This document shows, piece by piece, positions 1-10,842 of a DNA stretch of 64,000 bases. A program made the position numbers and the translations under genes. The stretch is from positions 6,882,001 through 6,946,000 of the forward strand of contig NZ_CP109162.1 in NCBI RefSeq assembly GCF_035920445.1, read 5' to 3'. Source of the DNA: Nocardia sp. NBC_01730. Its GTDB lineage: Bacteria; Actinomycetota; Actinomycetes; Mycobacteriales; Mycobacteriaceae. Positions within the stretch are counted from its first letter, which is position 1. Each line of letters starts with the position of its first letter. Under the pieces are notes generated by a model. The model saw only the letters and a list, made by a program, of their open reading frames with translations, searched no databases and was not told where the DNA came from.

Positions 1-1
1 C

Positions 2-2536
2 GACCCTGCCCGCAGCATCCGCCTGCACCACTGGTTCGACGCCACCGCGAAGGCCCGGCTGTACAAGAACGCGCACGGCAACGGCGTTACCCCCGCGGTG
101 GCCCTGGCCACGGTGTTCAGCGAGGTGGTCGCGCGCTGGTCGGCGCACCAGCGGTTCCTGCTCAACCTGCCGCTGTTCGCGCGGGAACCGCTGCATGACG
201 ACATCGATCGGGTGGTCGGCGATTTCACCAACTCGGTGCTGGTGGATGTCGACGCGCGCGAAGCGGAGTCGATGGTGGCCAGGGCCAAGCGGCTGCAGCG
301 CGAACTGCACACCTGCGCAGCGCACTCCACCTACGAGGGCTTGGACGTGCTGCGCGATCTGGGCCGGCTGCGCGGCGGACCGGTGACCCCCTCGGTGGTC
401 TTCACCTCCGGACTCGATCTCGGTGAGTTGTTCGCCGAGCGGGTCACCCGTGTCTTCGGTGATCCGGTCTGGATACTGTCGCAGGGGCCGCAGGTCGATG
501 TGGACGCGCAGGTTGTCGAGCTTGCCGGCGGGCTCCTGGTCAACTGGGACATCCGGCGCGACGCGCTCCCCGCGGGTGTCGCCGAGACGATGTTCGCCGA
601 ATTCCGCCGCACCCTTGAAACTCTCATCCAGCCGGATGCCGACTGGTCCGCGGATCTGGCGGTCGCCTTGCCGGAAGAGCAACGCGCGGTGCGTGCCGCG
701 GTGAACGACACCGAAGCGGAATTGGGCGAGCGAAACCTGCACGACGCTTTCTTCGCGCTCGCACAACAGCATCCGGAGCGGGTCGCGCTGCTGTGGCGAC
801 AGGGCGGCGCGACCAGCTACGGCGAGCTGTCGGATCAGGCGCTGGCGGTGGCACACGCGCTTGTCGAGGCCGGGGTTCGCCCGGGTGACACGGTGGCGGT
901 CATCGTGCCGAAGGGGCACCGGCAGATTCCGTCCGTGCTGGGGGTGCTCGCGGCGGGCGCGACCTATCTGCCGATCAGCACTGATCAGCCGCAGGCTCGC
1001 CGGGATCGGATTCTGGAACGCGGTGGCGTGCGAGTCGTCATTACCGAGGGGCCGGACGAACTCCCGGAGCAGCTGACCCGCGTCGTGCCGGCCAACGCGC
1101 TGACCGGGCCGCGGCTCGATCGTGCGCACAGTCCGGCACCGAATGCGCACGCCTACCTTTTGTTCACCTCCGGCTCCACCGGCGAGCCGAAGGGCGTCGA
1201 GGTAAGCCACCGCGCCGCCGCCAATACCATCGATGCGATCGCGACGCGGTTCGCGATCGGCGCGGAAGACCGGTTCATCGGGTTGTCCGCCCTGAGTTTC
1301 GACCTCTCGGTGTTGGACATCTTCGGCCCGCTGTCGCTGGGTGGTGCGCTGGTCTGCGTCGACGAGGAGATCGATCGAGACGCGGCGGCGTGGGCCTCGC
1401 TGATCGCGGACACCCGGGTCAGCGTGATCAACTGCGCGCCAGGACTGATCGGCATGCTGCTCGATATCGCAACGGCGGAGCAGCTTTCGTCGCTGCGATT
1501 GGTGCTGACCGGCGGTGACCGGGTGAAAACCCAGCTCGGACAGCGGATGCGGCAGCTGGTACCCGGACTGCGCTTTGTCGGGCTCGGCGGCACCACCGAG
1601 ACAGCGATCCACTCCACGGTGTGCGAGGTCACCGACGACTTTTCGGCCAAGTGGGCGAACGTTCCCTACGGCACTCCACTGGCCAATGTTCGGCTGCGTG
1701 TGGTCAACGAGCGCGGCGAGGACTGTCCGGACTGGGTTCTCGGCGAACTGTGGATCGGCGGGGCCGGTGTCGCCGCCGGTTACCGGGGCGATTCTGCGCG
1801 GACAGCCGATCAGTTCGTCGAAGTCGACGGTGTGCGGTGGTACCGGACCGGCGACTTGGCGCGCTACCTGCCGGACGGCACCGTCGACTTCCTCGGCCGC
1901 GCCGACCACCAGGTCAAGATTCGTGGCTACCGTGTCGAACTGGGGGAGGTCGAGTCGGCGTTGACCGCGCTGCCGGATATTCGAGAGGCCGTCGCAGTAA
2001 TCACCGAATCGGCCCGGCTGGCGGTGGCGGTGACCGCATACCGTCCGATCGACACCGATCGGATCGGTGACGAATTGCGGGACCTCTTGCCCGCCTACAT
2101 GATTCCCGAGTTCATCGAGGTTTTGGGCGATATCCCGCTCACCGGCAACGGCAAACTCGATCGTTCCGCCATCCGCAGACTGCTCGCCTCGGGCGACACC
2201 GATGCAGGCACCTGTTACGTGCCTCCGGCCGACGAGGTCGAAGCGGCCGTCGAGTACATCGCCGCCCAGGTGCTCGGACTCGACAAAGTCGGAGTCGACA
2301 CGGACTTCTTCGAAATCGGCGGCAACTCGATCCTCGCGACCACGCTGACCGCGAAGATCCGCGGTCTGCTCGCCGTATCTGGGTTCGGTGTTACCAGTGT
2401 GCTCGAAGGCCGGACCGTGCGCCGGATCAGTGCCGCGCTGTCGGCGGCGGAGCAGACGCCCTCCCGGCTGACCCAGGTCTGCCGGATTCTGCTCGAACTC
2501 GCCGAGGTGACCATTCCGGAACCGGCGGCGGTCTGA
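2..2536 (+). CDS. Siderophore NRPS, Cy-A-PCP, 5' truncated by window
   Basis: The reading frame is open from base 2, so the start lies upstream. The first ~230 residues are the C-terminal half of a heterocyclization (Cy) domain. An adenylation domain follows with the ATP-binding core YLLFTSGSTGEPKG near base 1155 and the FDLSVLDIFG core near 1300, then a carrier domain with GGNSIL, whose phosphopantetheine serine is at 2327-2329. This is the MbtB layout: activation of Ser/Thr (or Cys) and cyclization onto an aryl acid to give the aryl-oxazoline of mycobactin/nocobactin siderophores. Mycobactin MbtB carries a C-terminal thioesterase; here the protein ends after the PCP, and a free thioesterase lies two genes downstream. 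The substrate residue is not determined. The next NRPS starts 58 bp downstream, so the two are probably co-transcribed. Confidence 0.92.
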   Translation, partial: DPARSIRLHHWFDATAKARLYKNAHGNGVTPAVALATVFSEVVARWSAHQRFLLNLPLFAREPLHDDIDRVVGDFTNSVLVDVDAREAESMVARAKRLQRELHTCAAHSTYEGLDVLRDLGRLRGGPVTPSVVFTSGLDLGELFAERVTRVFGDPVWILSQGPQVDVDAQVVELAGGLLVNWDIRRDALPAGVAETMFAEFRRTLETLIQPDADWSADLAVALPEEQRAVRAAVNDTEAELGERNLHDAFFALAQQHPERVALLWRQGGATSYGELSDQALAVAHALVEAGVRPGDTVAVIVPKGHRQIPSVLGVLAAGATYLPISTDQPQARRDRILERGGVRVVITEGPDELPEQLTRVVPANALTGPRLDRAHSPAPNAHAYLLFTSGSTGEPKGVEVSHRAAANTIDAIATRFAIGAEDRFIGLSALSFDLSVLDIFGPLSLGGALVCVDEEIDRDAAAWASLIADTRVSVINCAPGLIGMLLDIATAEQLSSLRLVLTGGDRVKTQLGQRMRQLVPGLRFVGLGGTTETAIHSTVCEVTDDFSAKWANVPYGTPLANVRLRVVNERGEDCPDWVLGELWIGGAGVAAGYRGDSARTADQFVEVDGVRWYRTGDLARYLPDGTVDFLGRADHQVKIRGYRVELGEVESALTALPDIREAVAVITESARLAVAVTAYRPIDTDRIGDELRDLLPAYMIPEFIEVLGDIPLTGNGKLDRSAIRRLLASGDTDAGTCYVPPADEVEAAVEYIAAQVLGLDKVGVDTDFFEIGGNSILATTLTAKIRGLLAVSGFGVTSVLEGRTVRRISAALSAAEQTPSRLTQVCRILLELAEVTIPEPAAV

Positions 2537-2594
2537 CCCGGGAACACGCTGTCCGCCCGGGAGTTTTCGATGTACAAAGATTGGTTCGAGTTAG

Positions 2595-5500
2595 ATGAAG
2601 TCGCTGGAAGACCTACAAGAGGCGATGCGGGCCAGGCTCGCGCAGGAGGGGTTGGCCGCCCCTGCGACGGCGCCGGTGCGTCGGGACCCGACCCGCGCGG
2701 CGCTGTCCTTCGGTCAACGCTATGTGTGGGCCCACCAGCAGATCTCGCCGAACAGCACGGCCTACAACCTCTGCCTGGCGCTCACCTTCGATGGCGACGT
2801 CGTCGATGACGCTTTGCGACAGTCCTTTCTGGCGTTGGTACAGCGGCACGAGGTCTTGCGCACCACGTACCACAACGACGACCAGGGCAATCCCTACCAG
2901 CTCATCCACGCCGATCTGCCGCCGCGGGTGACCGAGGTCGACCTGACCGCCGTGGATGTCGCCACGGCGGAACAGCGCCTGGCCGCCCTGGTCGAGGACG
3001 CCGCCCACGAGACATTCGACCTGTCGAACGAATCGTCTATGCGGCTGAGTTTCGTCCGAATCGACGCGCGCAGGCTCGTCGTGGTGGTGGTCATCCAGCA
3101 CATCGCTTGGGACGGTATGACCCTGCCCGCACTGTCGAAGGATGTCGAGCGGTTCTACCGCGCGGCGCTCGTCGGCGCGGTCCAGGTCGAGCCGCTGCGC
3201 CTGCAGGTCGCCGACTTCGCCGAATGGGAGCAGGACCGGTTCAGCTCCCAGGACCACGCGGCCGAGATCGAGTTCTGGGCGGGGCGGTTCGACGGCGAGG
3301 TGCCCGAACTGCACCTGCCGTACAATCGGCGACCCGTGACGGTCACCGAGCGCGGCACCCGCCTGGACCGTCCGCTCGGCCGGGCGGCGGATGCGAATCT
3401 GCGCAGTCTGAGCACGGAACTGCGCGCGACGCCGTTCGCGGTCTTCCTGGCCGCCTATTACCTTGCGCTGCGGCAGATCACCGGCCAGTCGGACGTGGTC
3501 ATCGGCACGACGGTCGCCAACCGCGAAGAGTCCGGCATGGAGTTGCTGATCGGCAATTTCAGCAATATGCTCCCGCTGCGCATCACCGGCGGCGGCGCCG
3601 ACACCTTCACCGATCTGGTGGAGCAGGTGCGTACGGTGACCACGGAGGCATTCCGGCACAAGCACTTTCCGCAAGAGGGCATTGTCCGCGCGGTGAACCG
3701 CGCGACCCGAAACATCGGCTCCAAACTGTTCGACACCATGGTGCTTTTCCTGCACCAGAAGATCGACGGACCGCAGCTGCCCGGCGCTGTCACCCGCTGG
3801 CAGCTGGCCGACCACGGGGCGTCGCTGCTGCCGATCGCGGTCGAGGTCTTCATGCACGCCGACCGGGTCGATGTACAGATCACCTATCGGACCGACTTGT
3901 TCGACGCCGCGACGATCGCACGGCTGCACGCTTACATCGACCAGACCCTGGCGAACGCGGCCGCGCGCGGTCGAGTGGACGACTTGCTCGTGCTCTCCGC
4001 CGGCGACCGCGCCGCGCTCCAGACCTGGTCGCGTGGCCCCATCGTGCCGGTCGAACCGGCGACGGTCGACGCCATGATCCGGGACTCGTCGCGTGCTCAC
4101 CCGGATCGGGTCGCGGTGGTGTTCGGTGATATCGAGCTGAGCTACACCGAATTCGATTCCCGGGTCAACAGATTCGCCCGCCTGCTGATCGAGCAGGGCG
4201 TGCGCTCCGGCGATCGAGTCGGTGTGTTCGCCGAACGCAGCGAGCGGCTGCCCGTCGTGTTCGCCGCGGTGCTCCGGGTCGGCGCGGTGTATGTCCCCAT
4301 CGACCCGAGCTATCCCGCCGACCGCATCCAGTTCATGCTGGGCGACGCGGAACCCGCCCTGCTGGTCCGGTCGGTTGCCGCGGCGCGGTCGCCGGAGCAC
4401 GACATCGTCACCGAGATCGAGGTGGTTGACCTCGACGATCCGCGGGTGGCCGATCATCTCGCCCGGCTGGATGGTTCGCCGGTCCGGCGCGACGAGCTCG
4501 CCCGGCCGCTCCATCCGCTCGACGCCGCCTATCTGCTCTACACGTCCGGAACCACGGGGCGCCCCAAGGGCGTTGTGATCCAGCACCGCGCGGTCGCCAA
4601 CCATGTCCAGTGGATGCGGGACCAGCTGGGTTTCGGGGCGGAGCGGATTCTGCAGAAGGCGCCGATCGGCTTCGACGTGTCGGTCTTCGAGCTGGTGAAC
4701 GCACTGTGCACCGGCTCGGCGACGGTGCTGCCGCCGCCGGATTGGTGGCAGGCGGATGTAGTGGCGCTGGCCGACATCATCGACCGGCACCGGATCACCC
4801 AGCTGTCGTTGGTGCCCAGCGTGGTGCGCGCGTTCCTCGATGCCGGGCCGGATCCGGCGCGGCTGCGCTCGATGCGCTTCGTCTACCTCGGTGGCGAGGC
4901 GGTTCCACCGCCGCTGGTCGAGGAAGCCGGCCGCGTATTCGGCGGTACTGTTCTCGGGCTCTACGGCCCGACCGAGGCGGCGATGGACCTCACCCACGAG
5001 GACTTCGCGGGCCCGCTGGCCGCGCCGGAGGAATTCCGCTCCGCACTCATCGGTGTACCGGAATCGAATTCGGCGGTGTACGTACTCGACGAACAGTTGC
5101 GGCAGGTGTCGATCGGCGTCACCGGCGAGCTGTATCTGGGCGGCGCGCAACTCGCGCAGGGCTACCACCGCAGGGCCGGGCTGAGCGCGGCGACGTTCGT
5201 GGCCTGCCCGTTCTCCGGAGAGCCCGGCGCGCGGATGTACCGCACCGGTGACATCGTGCGCTGGCACCCCAGCGGCAGTCTGGAATACCTGGGCCGGGTC
5301 GACGATCAGGTCAAGATCCGCGGTCACCGGATCGAGCTGGGCGAGGTCGGTTCGGTACTGCGCCAGCTGCCCGGCATCGTCTCCGCCGCGGCGATTGCGG
5401 TCAAGCGGGACTCCGACGCGACGCTCGTCGCCTACTACGTGGCCGAACCTGGTTCGGCGTACGAGGCCGGCTCCGACGCGGACAACGCCGGGCAGATCCA

Positions 5501-8500
5501 AACACATCTCGCGCGGCTGCTGCCCGACTACATGATTCCTTCAGCCCTGGTGAGATTGGCGGCGCTGCCGCTCACCGCGAACGGAAAGCTGGACCGGAAG
5601 GCGCTTCCTGCGCCGGATCTGGGTGGCAGCACCGGACGCGGCCGGGCGCTGCGCGATGCTGCTGAGCACGCGGTGGCCGACGTGGTCCGACAGGTCCTCG
5701 GCATCCCGGAAACCACCGAGCTGGCCGCCGACGACGACTTTCTCGCGCTCGGGGGCGATTCCATCAGCGCGATCCGGATGGCTTCAGCGTTGAAAAAGCG
5801 CGATCTGCTCATCACCACCAGCGCACTGTTCGAGGCCCGCACCATAGCGCTGATCGCCGCCGCGACCGAGCCGATGGCTGAGGCGACCGCCCCTACGCTG
5901 GTGGAATCCGGTGACGGCACCGGGTGGATCCCGCTCGGTCCGATCGCCACCCAGCTGATCGAGCAGGCCGCCGACTATTCCGCCTACACCCAGGCGACGG
6001 CCGTGGTGACGCCGGCGCACTGCTCGTTCGAGCGTCTGGAAACGGTGGTCGAGAAGATCGTCGACAAGCACCCGCTGCTCCGGGCCCGTATCGCGGTGGG
6101 TCCGGACGGCCGAACCTCCTACTACGTACCGGGGTCCGACGAGCCTTTCACTTATCCGTCGCTCGCCGAGATCGGTATCGAGCGGGCTGCCTGGGAGCGC
6201 ACGGCACCGGAGGTGCTGCGCGAACAGTTGCGTCAGGTCAGCGAATCGCTCGACCCGGCCGCGGGCCGCATGCTCGGTGCGGTTTGGGTGCACACCGAAG
6301 ACAAGTCGGCCGGGCGCCTGCTGCTGGTGCTGCACCATCTGGTGGTGGACGGGGTTTCCTGGCGCATCATCCACGATGACCTGCGGCAGCTGTGGGACCA
6401 CGAGTCGCATTCGGCCGATGATGCGGGCACCTCGGTGCAGACCTGGAACACGAATCTCGCCCGCCTCGCCCACACGGACGCGGTGGTCGACTCGCTGCCG
6501 TTCTGGCAGTCGATCGCCGAGAGCGCCGACCCGCTGCTCGGCAGCCGCGGCTTCGACCCAGCCATCGATACCGTGGGCGCGCTGTGCGAAGTGACCGCGG
6601 AGCTGGACGCCGAGGACACCAAATTCCTGATGACCACCGCCGCACAGGCATTCGGGTGCGACTTCCTCGACATTCAGGTGGCGGCGCTGGCTGTGGCCAC
6701 CCATCGGTTCCGGCGCGCCCGGGACCGGGACGTCGCGACGGTGTCGTGCACCATGGAGCGGCACGGTCGTGCCGAAACCCTGTTCAGCGGTGTTGATTTA
6801 GCGAATACGGTCGGGTGGTTCACCAGTGCCTACCCGGTCGAGCTCGATGTCGAAGGGGGACGAACCGACGAGCTCGACATGGTCAGCGCGGTCAAGGCGG
6901 TCAAGGAACAACTGCTCGCGGTGCCGGACTCCGGCATCGGCTGGGGAGTGCTGCGCTGGCTCGGCGACGACACCCGGAAGGTACTGGAGCAGAGTCGATC
7001 CCCCCAGCTCTCGTTCAACTACATGGGCCGCTTCGTCCGCACTGGATCGCAGGGCACTGTGCAGACGTGGGCCGCCGCACCGGAGTTCGGCTATCTCGGT
7101 GGGCATGCGGGTGAATCCATGCCCGCGGCAGCTCTGCTCGACATCAACACCGTGACGTTGACCGAGTACGACACACCCGTTCTGCACGCCTCGTTCCGGT
7201 TTCCGGACGGCCCGCTGACCGCCGCCGATGTAGACGAATTCGCCGATCTCTGGACGGGTGCGTTGCGTGACTTCGCGAAGACGGTGCGCGACAACCCCGT
7301 TCGTCGGCTCACACCGAGTGATGTGCTGGCACGAGAGGTGACGCAGCTGGATCTGGACCGATGGCAGACGCTGTACGGTCCATACACCGATGTCCATCCG
7401 CTGGCGCCGATGCAGGCCGGTTTGTACTTCACCGCGCTCGGTGCCGTGGGAAAAGACTTCTACAATGTTCAGACGATGATCGGCGTCCGTGGCGATCTCG
7501 ACATCACTCGCCTGGCGCATTCGATCGACACCGTGCTGAACCGGTATCCGAACCTGCGCATTGCCGTTTCGGTGTCGCACTCCGGGCAGCCGTATGCCAT
7601 CGTGGCCGACCAGGTGACGATCGGCATCAGGGAGGTCGATGTCACCGAACTGCCGGATGCGCCGGACCCGCTGTACGAGTATCTGCTCGCGGATCAGGCC
7701 GAGCAGTTCGATCTGGCCCTCGGTTCGCTGAGCAGAGCGACGGTGATCCATCTGCCCGACGAGGTGCACATGCTGGTGCTGACATCGCATCATCTGCTCA
7801 CCGACGGATGGTCGGGGCAACTGCTGCCCAGGGAGATCTTCGCCGAGTACGCCCACCCCGGCGCGCGGCCGCTCGGCAATCCGGAGACCTTCGCGAACTT
7901 CCTGCGGATGACTCAGGACCGTGCGGCGGCCACCGAAGCGGCGTGGTCCGACTATCTGGCGGGCGTGCGGCCCTGCGTCGTGGCGCCGAATCGCGTGCCG
8001 GGCAGTGCGGGCATACCTACCGGAAGGTCTGCCCCGATCGACGCCACGGTGGTCGATAAGCTCACCGGCCTCGCATCGGAACTGGGCACGACGTTCAGCG
8101 TCGTGTGCCAACTGGCGTGGGCGAATGTCCTCCGCCACGTGACCGGCGAGGATTCGGCGGTCTTCGGCGAGGTGGTGTCGGGCAGGCCTGCCGACCTCGA
8201 CGATGTCGACAACGCCATCGGCTGCTTCGCCAACACCCTCCCGGTAGCCATCGGGTTTCGGGAGGATGAGTCCTGGCGCGCACACCTCGCGAGAATTCAA
8301 CGCAGGCGCGTGGAGCTCATGGAGTTCCACCAGTACCGCCTCACCTCGGCGATCCGGGCCTCCGGCGCTCGAAGGCTCTTCGACAGCATGTTCGTGTTCC
8401 AGTCCTATCCGCCGGGGCGGGAGGAATTAGCTCGGCTGCTGGGCGAACAGCAGCTCGAGCTGGTTTCCTTCGAAGGTGGTGGCGCCACCGACAACGCGCT

Positions 8501-8729
8501 GCTGGTGATGATCTTTCCCGCGAATTCGCTATTGCCCGCTGATGCCGTACAGGCCGTCGTCTTCTACGCCGAGGACTCGTTCGACGCGGTCGAGGCCGAA
8601 ATCATCGAAACCGCCTTCCACAACACACTGTTCGCCATCGCCGAGGATCCCGACCGCCTGGTCGGCGACGTGCTGGTCATCGACGAGGAAGACCTCGGCA
8701 TGTTGGTGATGCGGCGGATGTGGCAGTGA
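2595..8729 (+). CDS. Siderophore NRPS, C-A-PCP-E-C
   Basis: A 2044-residue NRPS. Domains in order: condensation (~35-460), adenylation (~480-990, core [14 protein letters not shown]), PCP (~1015-1090, GGDSIS, Ser1056), epimerization (~1110-1570, [11 protein letters not shown] at 1247, [18 protein letters not shown]) and a terminal condensation-type domain (~1590-2035, [10 protein letters not shown] at 1732). In the first C domain the HHxxxDG motif reads QHIAWDG; the second, catalytic His is kept. By analogy with MbtE/MbtF and NbtE/NbtF the expected substrate is N6-hydroxylysine. A terminal C domain with no following A or PCP suits release, for example by closing a hydroxylysine caprolactam, but this is inference. 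Several antisense frames over the gene are codon-bias shadows. Confidence 0.93.
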   Translation: MKSLEDLQEAMRARLAQEGLAAPATAPVRRDPTRAALSFGQRYVWAHQQISPNSTAYNLCLALTFDGDVVDDALRQSFLALVQRHEVLRTTYHNDDQGNPYQLIHADLPPRVTEVDLTAVDVATAEQRLAALVEDAAHETFDLSNESSMRLSFVRIDARRLVVVVVIQHIAWDGMTLPALSKDVERFYRAALVGAVQVEPLRLQVADFAEWEQDRFSSQDHAAEIEFWAGRFDGEVPELHLPYNRRPVTVTERGTRLDRPLGRAADANLRSLSTELRATPFAVFLAAYYLALRQITGQSDVVIGTTVANREESGMELLIGNFSNMLPLRITGGGADTFTDLVEQVRTVTTEAFRHKHFPQEGIVRAVNRATRNIGSKLFDTMVLFLHQKIDGPQLPGAVTRWQLADHGASLLPIAVEVFMHADRVDVQITYRTDLFDAATIARLHAYIDQTLANAAARGRVDDLLVLSAGDRAALQTWSRGPIVPVEPATVDAMIRDSSRAHPDRVAVVFGDIELSYTEFDSRVNRFARLLIEQGVRSGDRVGVFAERSERLPVVFAAVLRVGAVYVPIDPSYPADRIQFMLGDAEPALLVRSVAAARSPEHDIVTEIEVVDLDDPRVADHLARLDGSPVRRDELARPLHPLDAAYLLYTSGTTGRPKGVVIQHRAVANHVQWMRDQLGFGAERILQKAPIGFDVSVFELVNALCTGSATVLPPPDWWQADVVALADIIDRHRITQLSLVPSVVRAFLDAGPDPARLRSMRFVYLGGEAVPPPLVEEAGRVFGGTVLGLYGPTEAAMDLTHEDFAGPLAAPEEFRSALIGVPESNSAVYVLDEQLRQVSIGVTGELYLGGAQLAQGYHRRAGLSAATFVACPFSGEPGARMYRTGDIVRWHPSGSLEYLGRVDDQVKIRGHRIELGEVGSVLRQLPGIVSAAAIAVKRDSDATLVAYYVAEPGSAYEAGSDADNAGQIQTHLARLLPDYMIPSALVRLAALPLTANGKLDRKALPAPDLGGSTGRGRALRDAAEHAVADVVRQVLGIPETTELAADDDFLALGGDSISAIRMASALKKRDLLITTSALFEARTIALIAAATEPMAEATAPTLVESGDGTGWIPLGPIATQLIEQAADYSAYTQATAVVTPAHCSFERLETVVEKIVDKHPLLRARIAVGPDGRTSYYVPGSDEPFTYPSLAEIGIERAAWERTAPEVLREQLRQVSESLDPAAGRMLGAVWVHTEDKSAGRLLLVLHHLVVDGVSWRIIHDDLRQLWDHESHSADDAGTSVQTWNTNLARLAHTDAVVDSLPFWQSIAESADPLLGSRGFDPAIDTVGALCEVTAELDAEDTKFLMTTAAQAFGCDFLDIQVAALAVATHRFRRARDRDVATVSCTMERHGRAETLFSGVDLANTVGWFTSAYPVELDVEGGRTDELDMVSAVKAVKEQLLAVPDSGIGWGVLRWLGDDTRKVLEQSRSPQLSFNYMGRFVRTGSQGTVQTWAAAPEFGYLGGHAGESMPAAALLDINTVTLTEYDTPVLHASFRFPDGPLTAADVDEFADLWTGALRDFAKTVRDNPVRRLTPSDVLAREVTQLDLDRWQTLYGPYTDVHPLAPMQAGLYFTALGAVGKDFYNVQTMIGVRGDLDITRLAHSIDTVLNRYPNLRIAVSVSHSGQPYAIVADQVTIGIREVDVTELPDAPDPLYEYLLADQAEQFDLALGSLSRATVIHLPDEVHMLVLTSHHLLTDGWSGQLLPREIFAEYAHPGARPLGNPETFANFLRMTQDRAAATEAAWSDYLAGVRPCVVAPNRVPGSAGIPTGRSAPIDATVVDKLTGLASELGTTFSVVCQLAWANVLRHVTGEDSAVFGEVVSGRPADLDDVDNAIGCFANTLPVAIGFREDESWRAHLARIQRRRVELMEFHQYRLTSAIRASGARRLFDSMFVFQSYPPGREELARLLGEQQLELVSFEGGGATDNALLVMIFPANSLLPADAVQAVVFYAEDSFDAVEAEIIETAFHNTLFAIAEDPDRLVGDVLVIDEEDLGMLVMRRMWQ

Positions 8730-8755
8730 ACGTGGAGTTGGACAGGAGTTAGCTC

Positions 8756-9517
8756 ATGGCATCTACACCCGGATGGATCCGGAAGTTCCACAAACCGCGT
8801 TCCGCGGAAAACCCGCCGTTGCTGATCTGCCCGCATGCGGGCGGCGGCGCATCGACGTACCGGCCTTTCTCCAAAGGGCTCAGCGAGAATTTCGACGTCA
8901 TTCTGTTCCAGTACCCGGGGCGGCAGGATCGAGTCCGCGAACCCGCCGAGGAGACCATCGAGGGCATCGCGGCCGGCGCATTCGACGAATTCGCCCGGTC
9001 GCCGTTCAACCGCGGCGTTCCCATCACCATCTTCGGCCACAGCATGGGCACGATGGTCGCGTTCGAGTTCGCCAGGCGTGCCGAGGCCGCAGGAGTGCCG
9101 GTCCGGCTGCTCGGCGTGTCCGGCGCCGTGGCGCCATGGCAGGTAGCCGACATGCCACCGCATCCGACCGAGGACGAGGAACTGCTCGACCACCTCGACG
9201 GACTGGACGGGACCGGCGGCGACGTTCTCGGCAACCGGGAGCTCATGCGCATGGCGTTGCCCGCGTTGAAAGCGGACTACCGCGCCTTCGATCGGTACGT
9301 TTGCGCCGAAGATATCCAGCTGCGCACCAGAATCCACGCGATGGGCGGCAGCGACGACGAATTCGTCGGGGTCGGCCATCTGTACGCCTGGCAGCAGCAC
9401 ACCGAGCAGTCGCTCGAGGTGACGATGTTCGACGGCGGGCATTTCTATCTGTACGACCGCGTGCCCGACATCACGGAAATCCTTTCCGCTGAACCGGTTC
9501 AGGTGGTGGGCCGATGA
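8756..9517 (+). CDS. Type II thioesterase (alpha/beta hydrolase)
   Basis: 253 residues, the usual size for a stand-alone type II thioesterase. It has the N-terminal PHAGGGASTY oxyanion region, the nucleophile elbow GHSMG (Ser96) and a C-terminal GGHFYL with the catalytic His. Such enzymes remove mis-primed acyl groups from carrier domains of NRPS/PKS lines. The first NRPS of the cluster lacks an internal thioesterase, so this protein might also act in editing or release there (inference). The start is supported by an AGGAG ribosome-binding site at 8743-8747. The stop overlaps the next gene by four bases (ATGA), indicating translational coupling. Confidence 0.93.
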   Translation: MASTPGWIRKFHKPRSAENPPLLICPHAGGGASTYRPFSKGLSENFDVILFQYPGRQDRVREPAEETIEGIAAGAFDEFARSPFNRGVPITIFGHSMGTMVAFEFARRAEAAGVPVRLLGVSGAVAPWQVADMPPHPTEDEELLDHLDGLDGTGGDVLGNRELMRMALPALKADYRAFDRYVCAEDIQLRTRIHAMGGSDDEFVGVGHLYAWQQHTEQSLEVTMFDGGHFYLYDRVPDITEILSAEPVQVVGR

Positions 9518-10842
9518 GTGCGGCGGACAGCGCAGCGGATCCGGTCGTCATCGCGGGCATGGCGGTGGAGGCACCCGGCGGTATCGACAGCCTGCCGGGC
9601 TATTGGACCGCGCTCGCCGAATCGCGTGACCTGACCGGGCCCTTTCCTCGGAACCGTGCTTGGCCGATCGACCGGCTCCTCTCGCTGTCACAGGTGGAGG
9701 GCTGGAGCCAGGTCTCCGATGCCGGAGGCTTCCTCGACGGCGCAGGCGAATTCGACCCGATGTTCTTCGGCATCACACCACGCGAGGCGGTCGCGATGGA
9801 TCCCCAGCAGCGCGTCGCGATGCGGGTCGCATGGCGTGCTCTGGAGAACGCTGGTATCAACCCTGCGATGCTGGACGGTGACGACGGCGGTTGCTATATG
9901 GGCGTGTCGTACACCGAGTACGGCCCGCGCGGGGCCGAGGTGAACGAGTACAGCGGCTACCGAGCGACCGGCTCCGCTTCCGGCGCGGTGTCGGGCCGGA
10001 TCTCCCATTGCCTCGGGCTCGTCGGGCCGACGATCAGCGTGGATACCGCGTGTGCGTCGTCATTGACCGCGGTGCACCTGGCTGCCTCCGCGATTCGGGC
10101 AGGGGACTGCGAATGGGCGCTGGCCGGTGCGGTGTGTGTACTCGGCTCGCCCGCCGGGTTCTTCGAGTTCTCGAAGGCCAACGCGCTGTCCGCCGACGGG
10201 CAGTGCAGACCGTACTCCGATGACGCGAACGGCACGCTCTGGGGCGAGGGGGCCGGAGTGGTTGTGCTGGAGCGGGAGTCGCGGGCCCGGCGGATGGGGC
10301 ATCGGGTGTACGGCCGTATCCTGGGTACCCAGGTCAACCACAACGGCAAAGGCGCGCCGATCGCGGTCCCGAGTACCGCGGCACAGGAACGACTGATCCG
10401 AAAGACCGTCGCCGCCGCCGGTATCGAGCCGGCACTGATCAAGATGATCGAGGGCCACGGCACCGGTACCGCGGTCGGTGACCCGATCGAACTGGCTGCG
10501 CTGCAACATATCTACGGTGCTGCCGTGCACCCGACCGGCGACGGTCCGCTGCTCGGCTCGGTCAAGTCGAACCTCGGCCACGCACAAGCCGCCGCCGGCC
10601 TGCTCGGCCTGATCAAGGTGCTGCTCAGTGGTCTGCACGGACACATCCCGCCGACCAGATTCGCGGACAATCCCAGCAGAAAGGTGGATTGGGATTCGTC
10701 GAGCGTGCGTCTGGCCGAGAAGCTCGAGTACTGGGCGCCCCGGGACGGCGTTCGTTACGGAGCGGTCTCGTCTTTCGGCGTGGCAGGCACCAACGCACAC
10801 GCGATCGTGAGCATGCCCGTTCTGGAGGATATCCATGTCTAG
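9514..10842 (+). CDS. Stand-alone ketosynthase, MbtC-like
   Basis: 442 residues containing only a beta-ketoacyl synthase domain. The triad is intact: Cys180 in DTACASS, His315 in EGHGTGTAVGDPIE and His356 in SNLGHAQAAAG. In mycobactin-type clusters a separate KS (MbtC) works with a separate AT-KR-ACP protein (MbtD) to make the beta-hydroxy acyl unit, and the same split is seen here. It should condense an acyl starter with an extender loaded on the ACP of the downstream protein. It overlaps the thioesterase upstream by 4 bp and the PKS downstream by 8 bp. Confidence 0.95.
   Translation: MSAADSAADPVVIAGMAVEAPGGIDSLPGYWTALAESRDLTGPFPRNRAWPIDRLLSLSQVEGWSQVSDAGGFLDGAGEFDPMFFGITPREAVAMDPQQRVAMRVAWRALENAGINPAMLDGDDGGCYMGVSYTEYGPRGAEVNEYSGYRATGSASGAVSGRISHCLGLVGPTISVDTACASSLTAVHLAASAIRAGDCEWALAGAVCVLGSPAGFFEFSKANALSADGQCRPYSDDANGTLWGEGAGVVVLERESRARRMGHRVYGRILGTQVNHNGKGAPIAVPSTAAQERLIRKTVAAAGIEPALIKMIEGHGTGTAVGDPIELAALQHIYGAAVHPTGDGPLLGSVKSNLGHAQAAAGLLGLIKVLLSGLHGHIPPTRFADNPSRKVDWDSSSVRLAEKLEYWAPRDGVRYGAVSSFGVAGTNAHAIVSMPVLEDIHV

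Noticed and set aside
2613..5507. 964-residue open frame on the minus strand over the second NRPS
   Set aside because: Arg/Gly/Val-rich shadow of the NRPS in GC-rich DNA; no domains, and the plus strand has a full set of NRPS motifs.
6798..8330. 510-residue minus-strand frame over the same NRPS
   Set aside because: Shadow; composition and lack of motifs, opposite to a clear E-C coding region.
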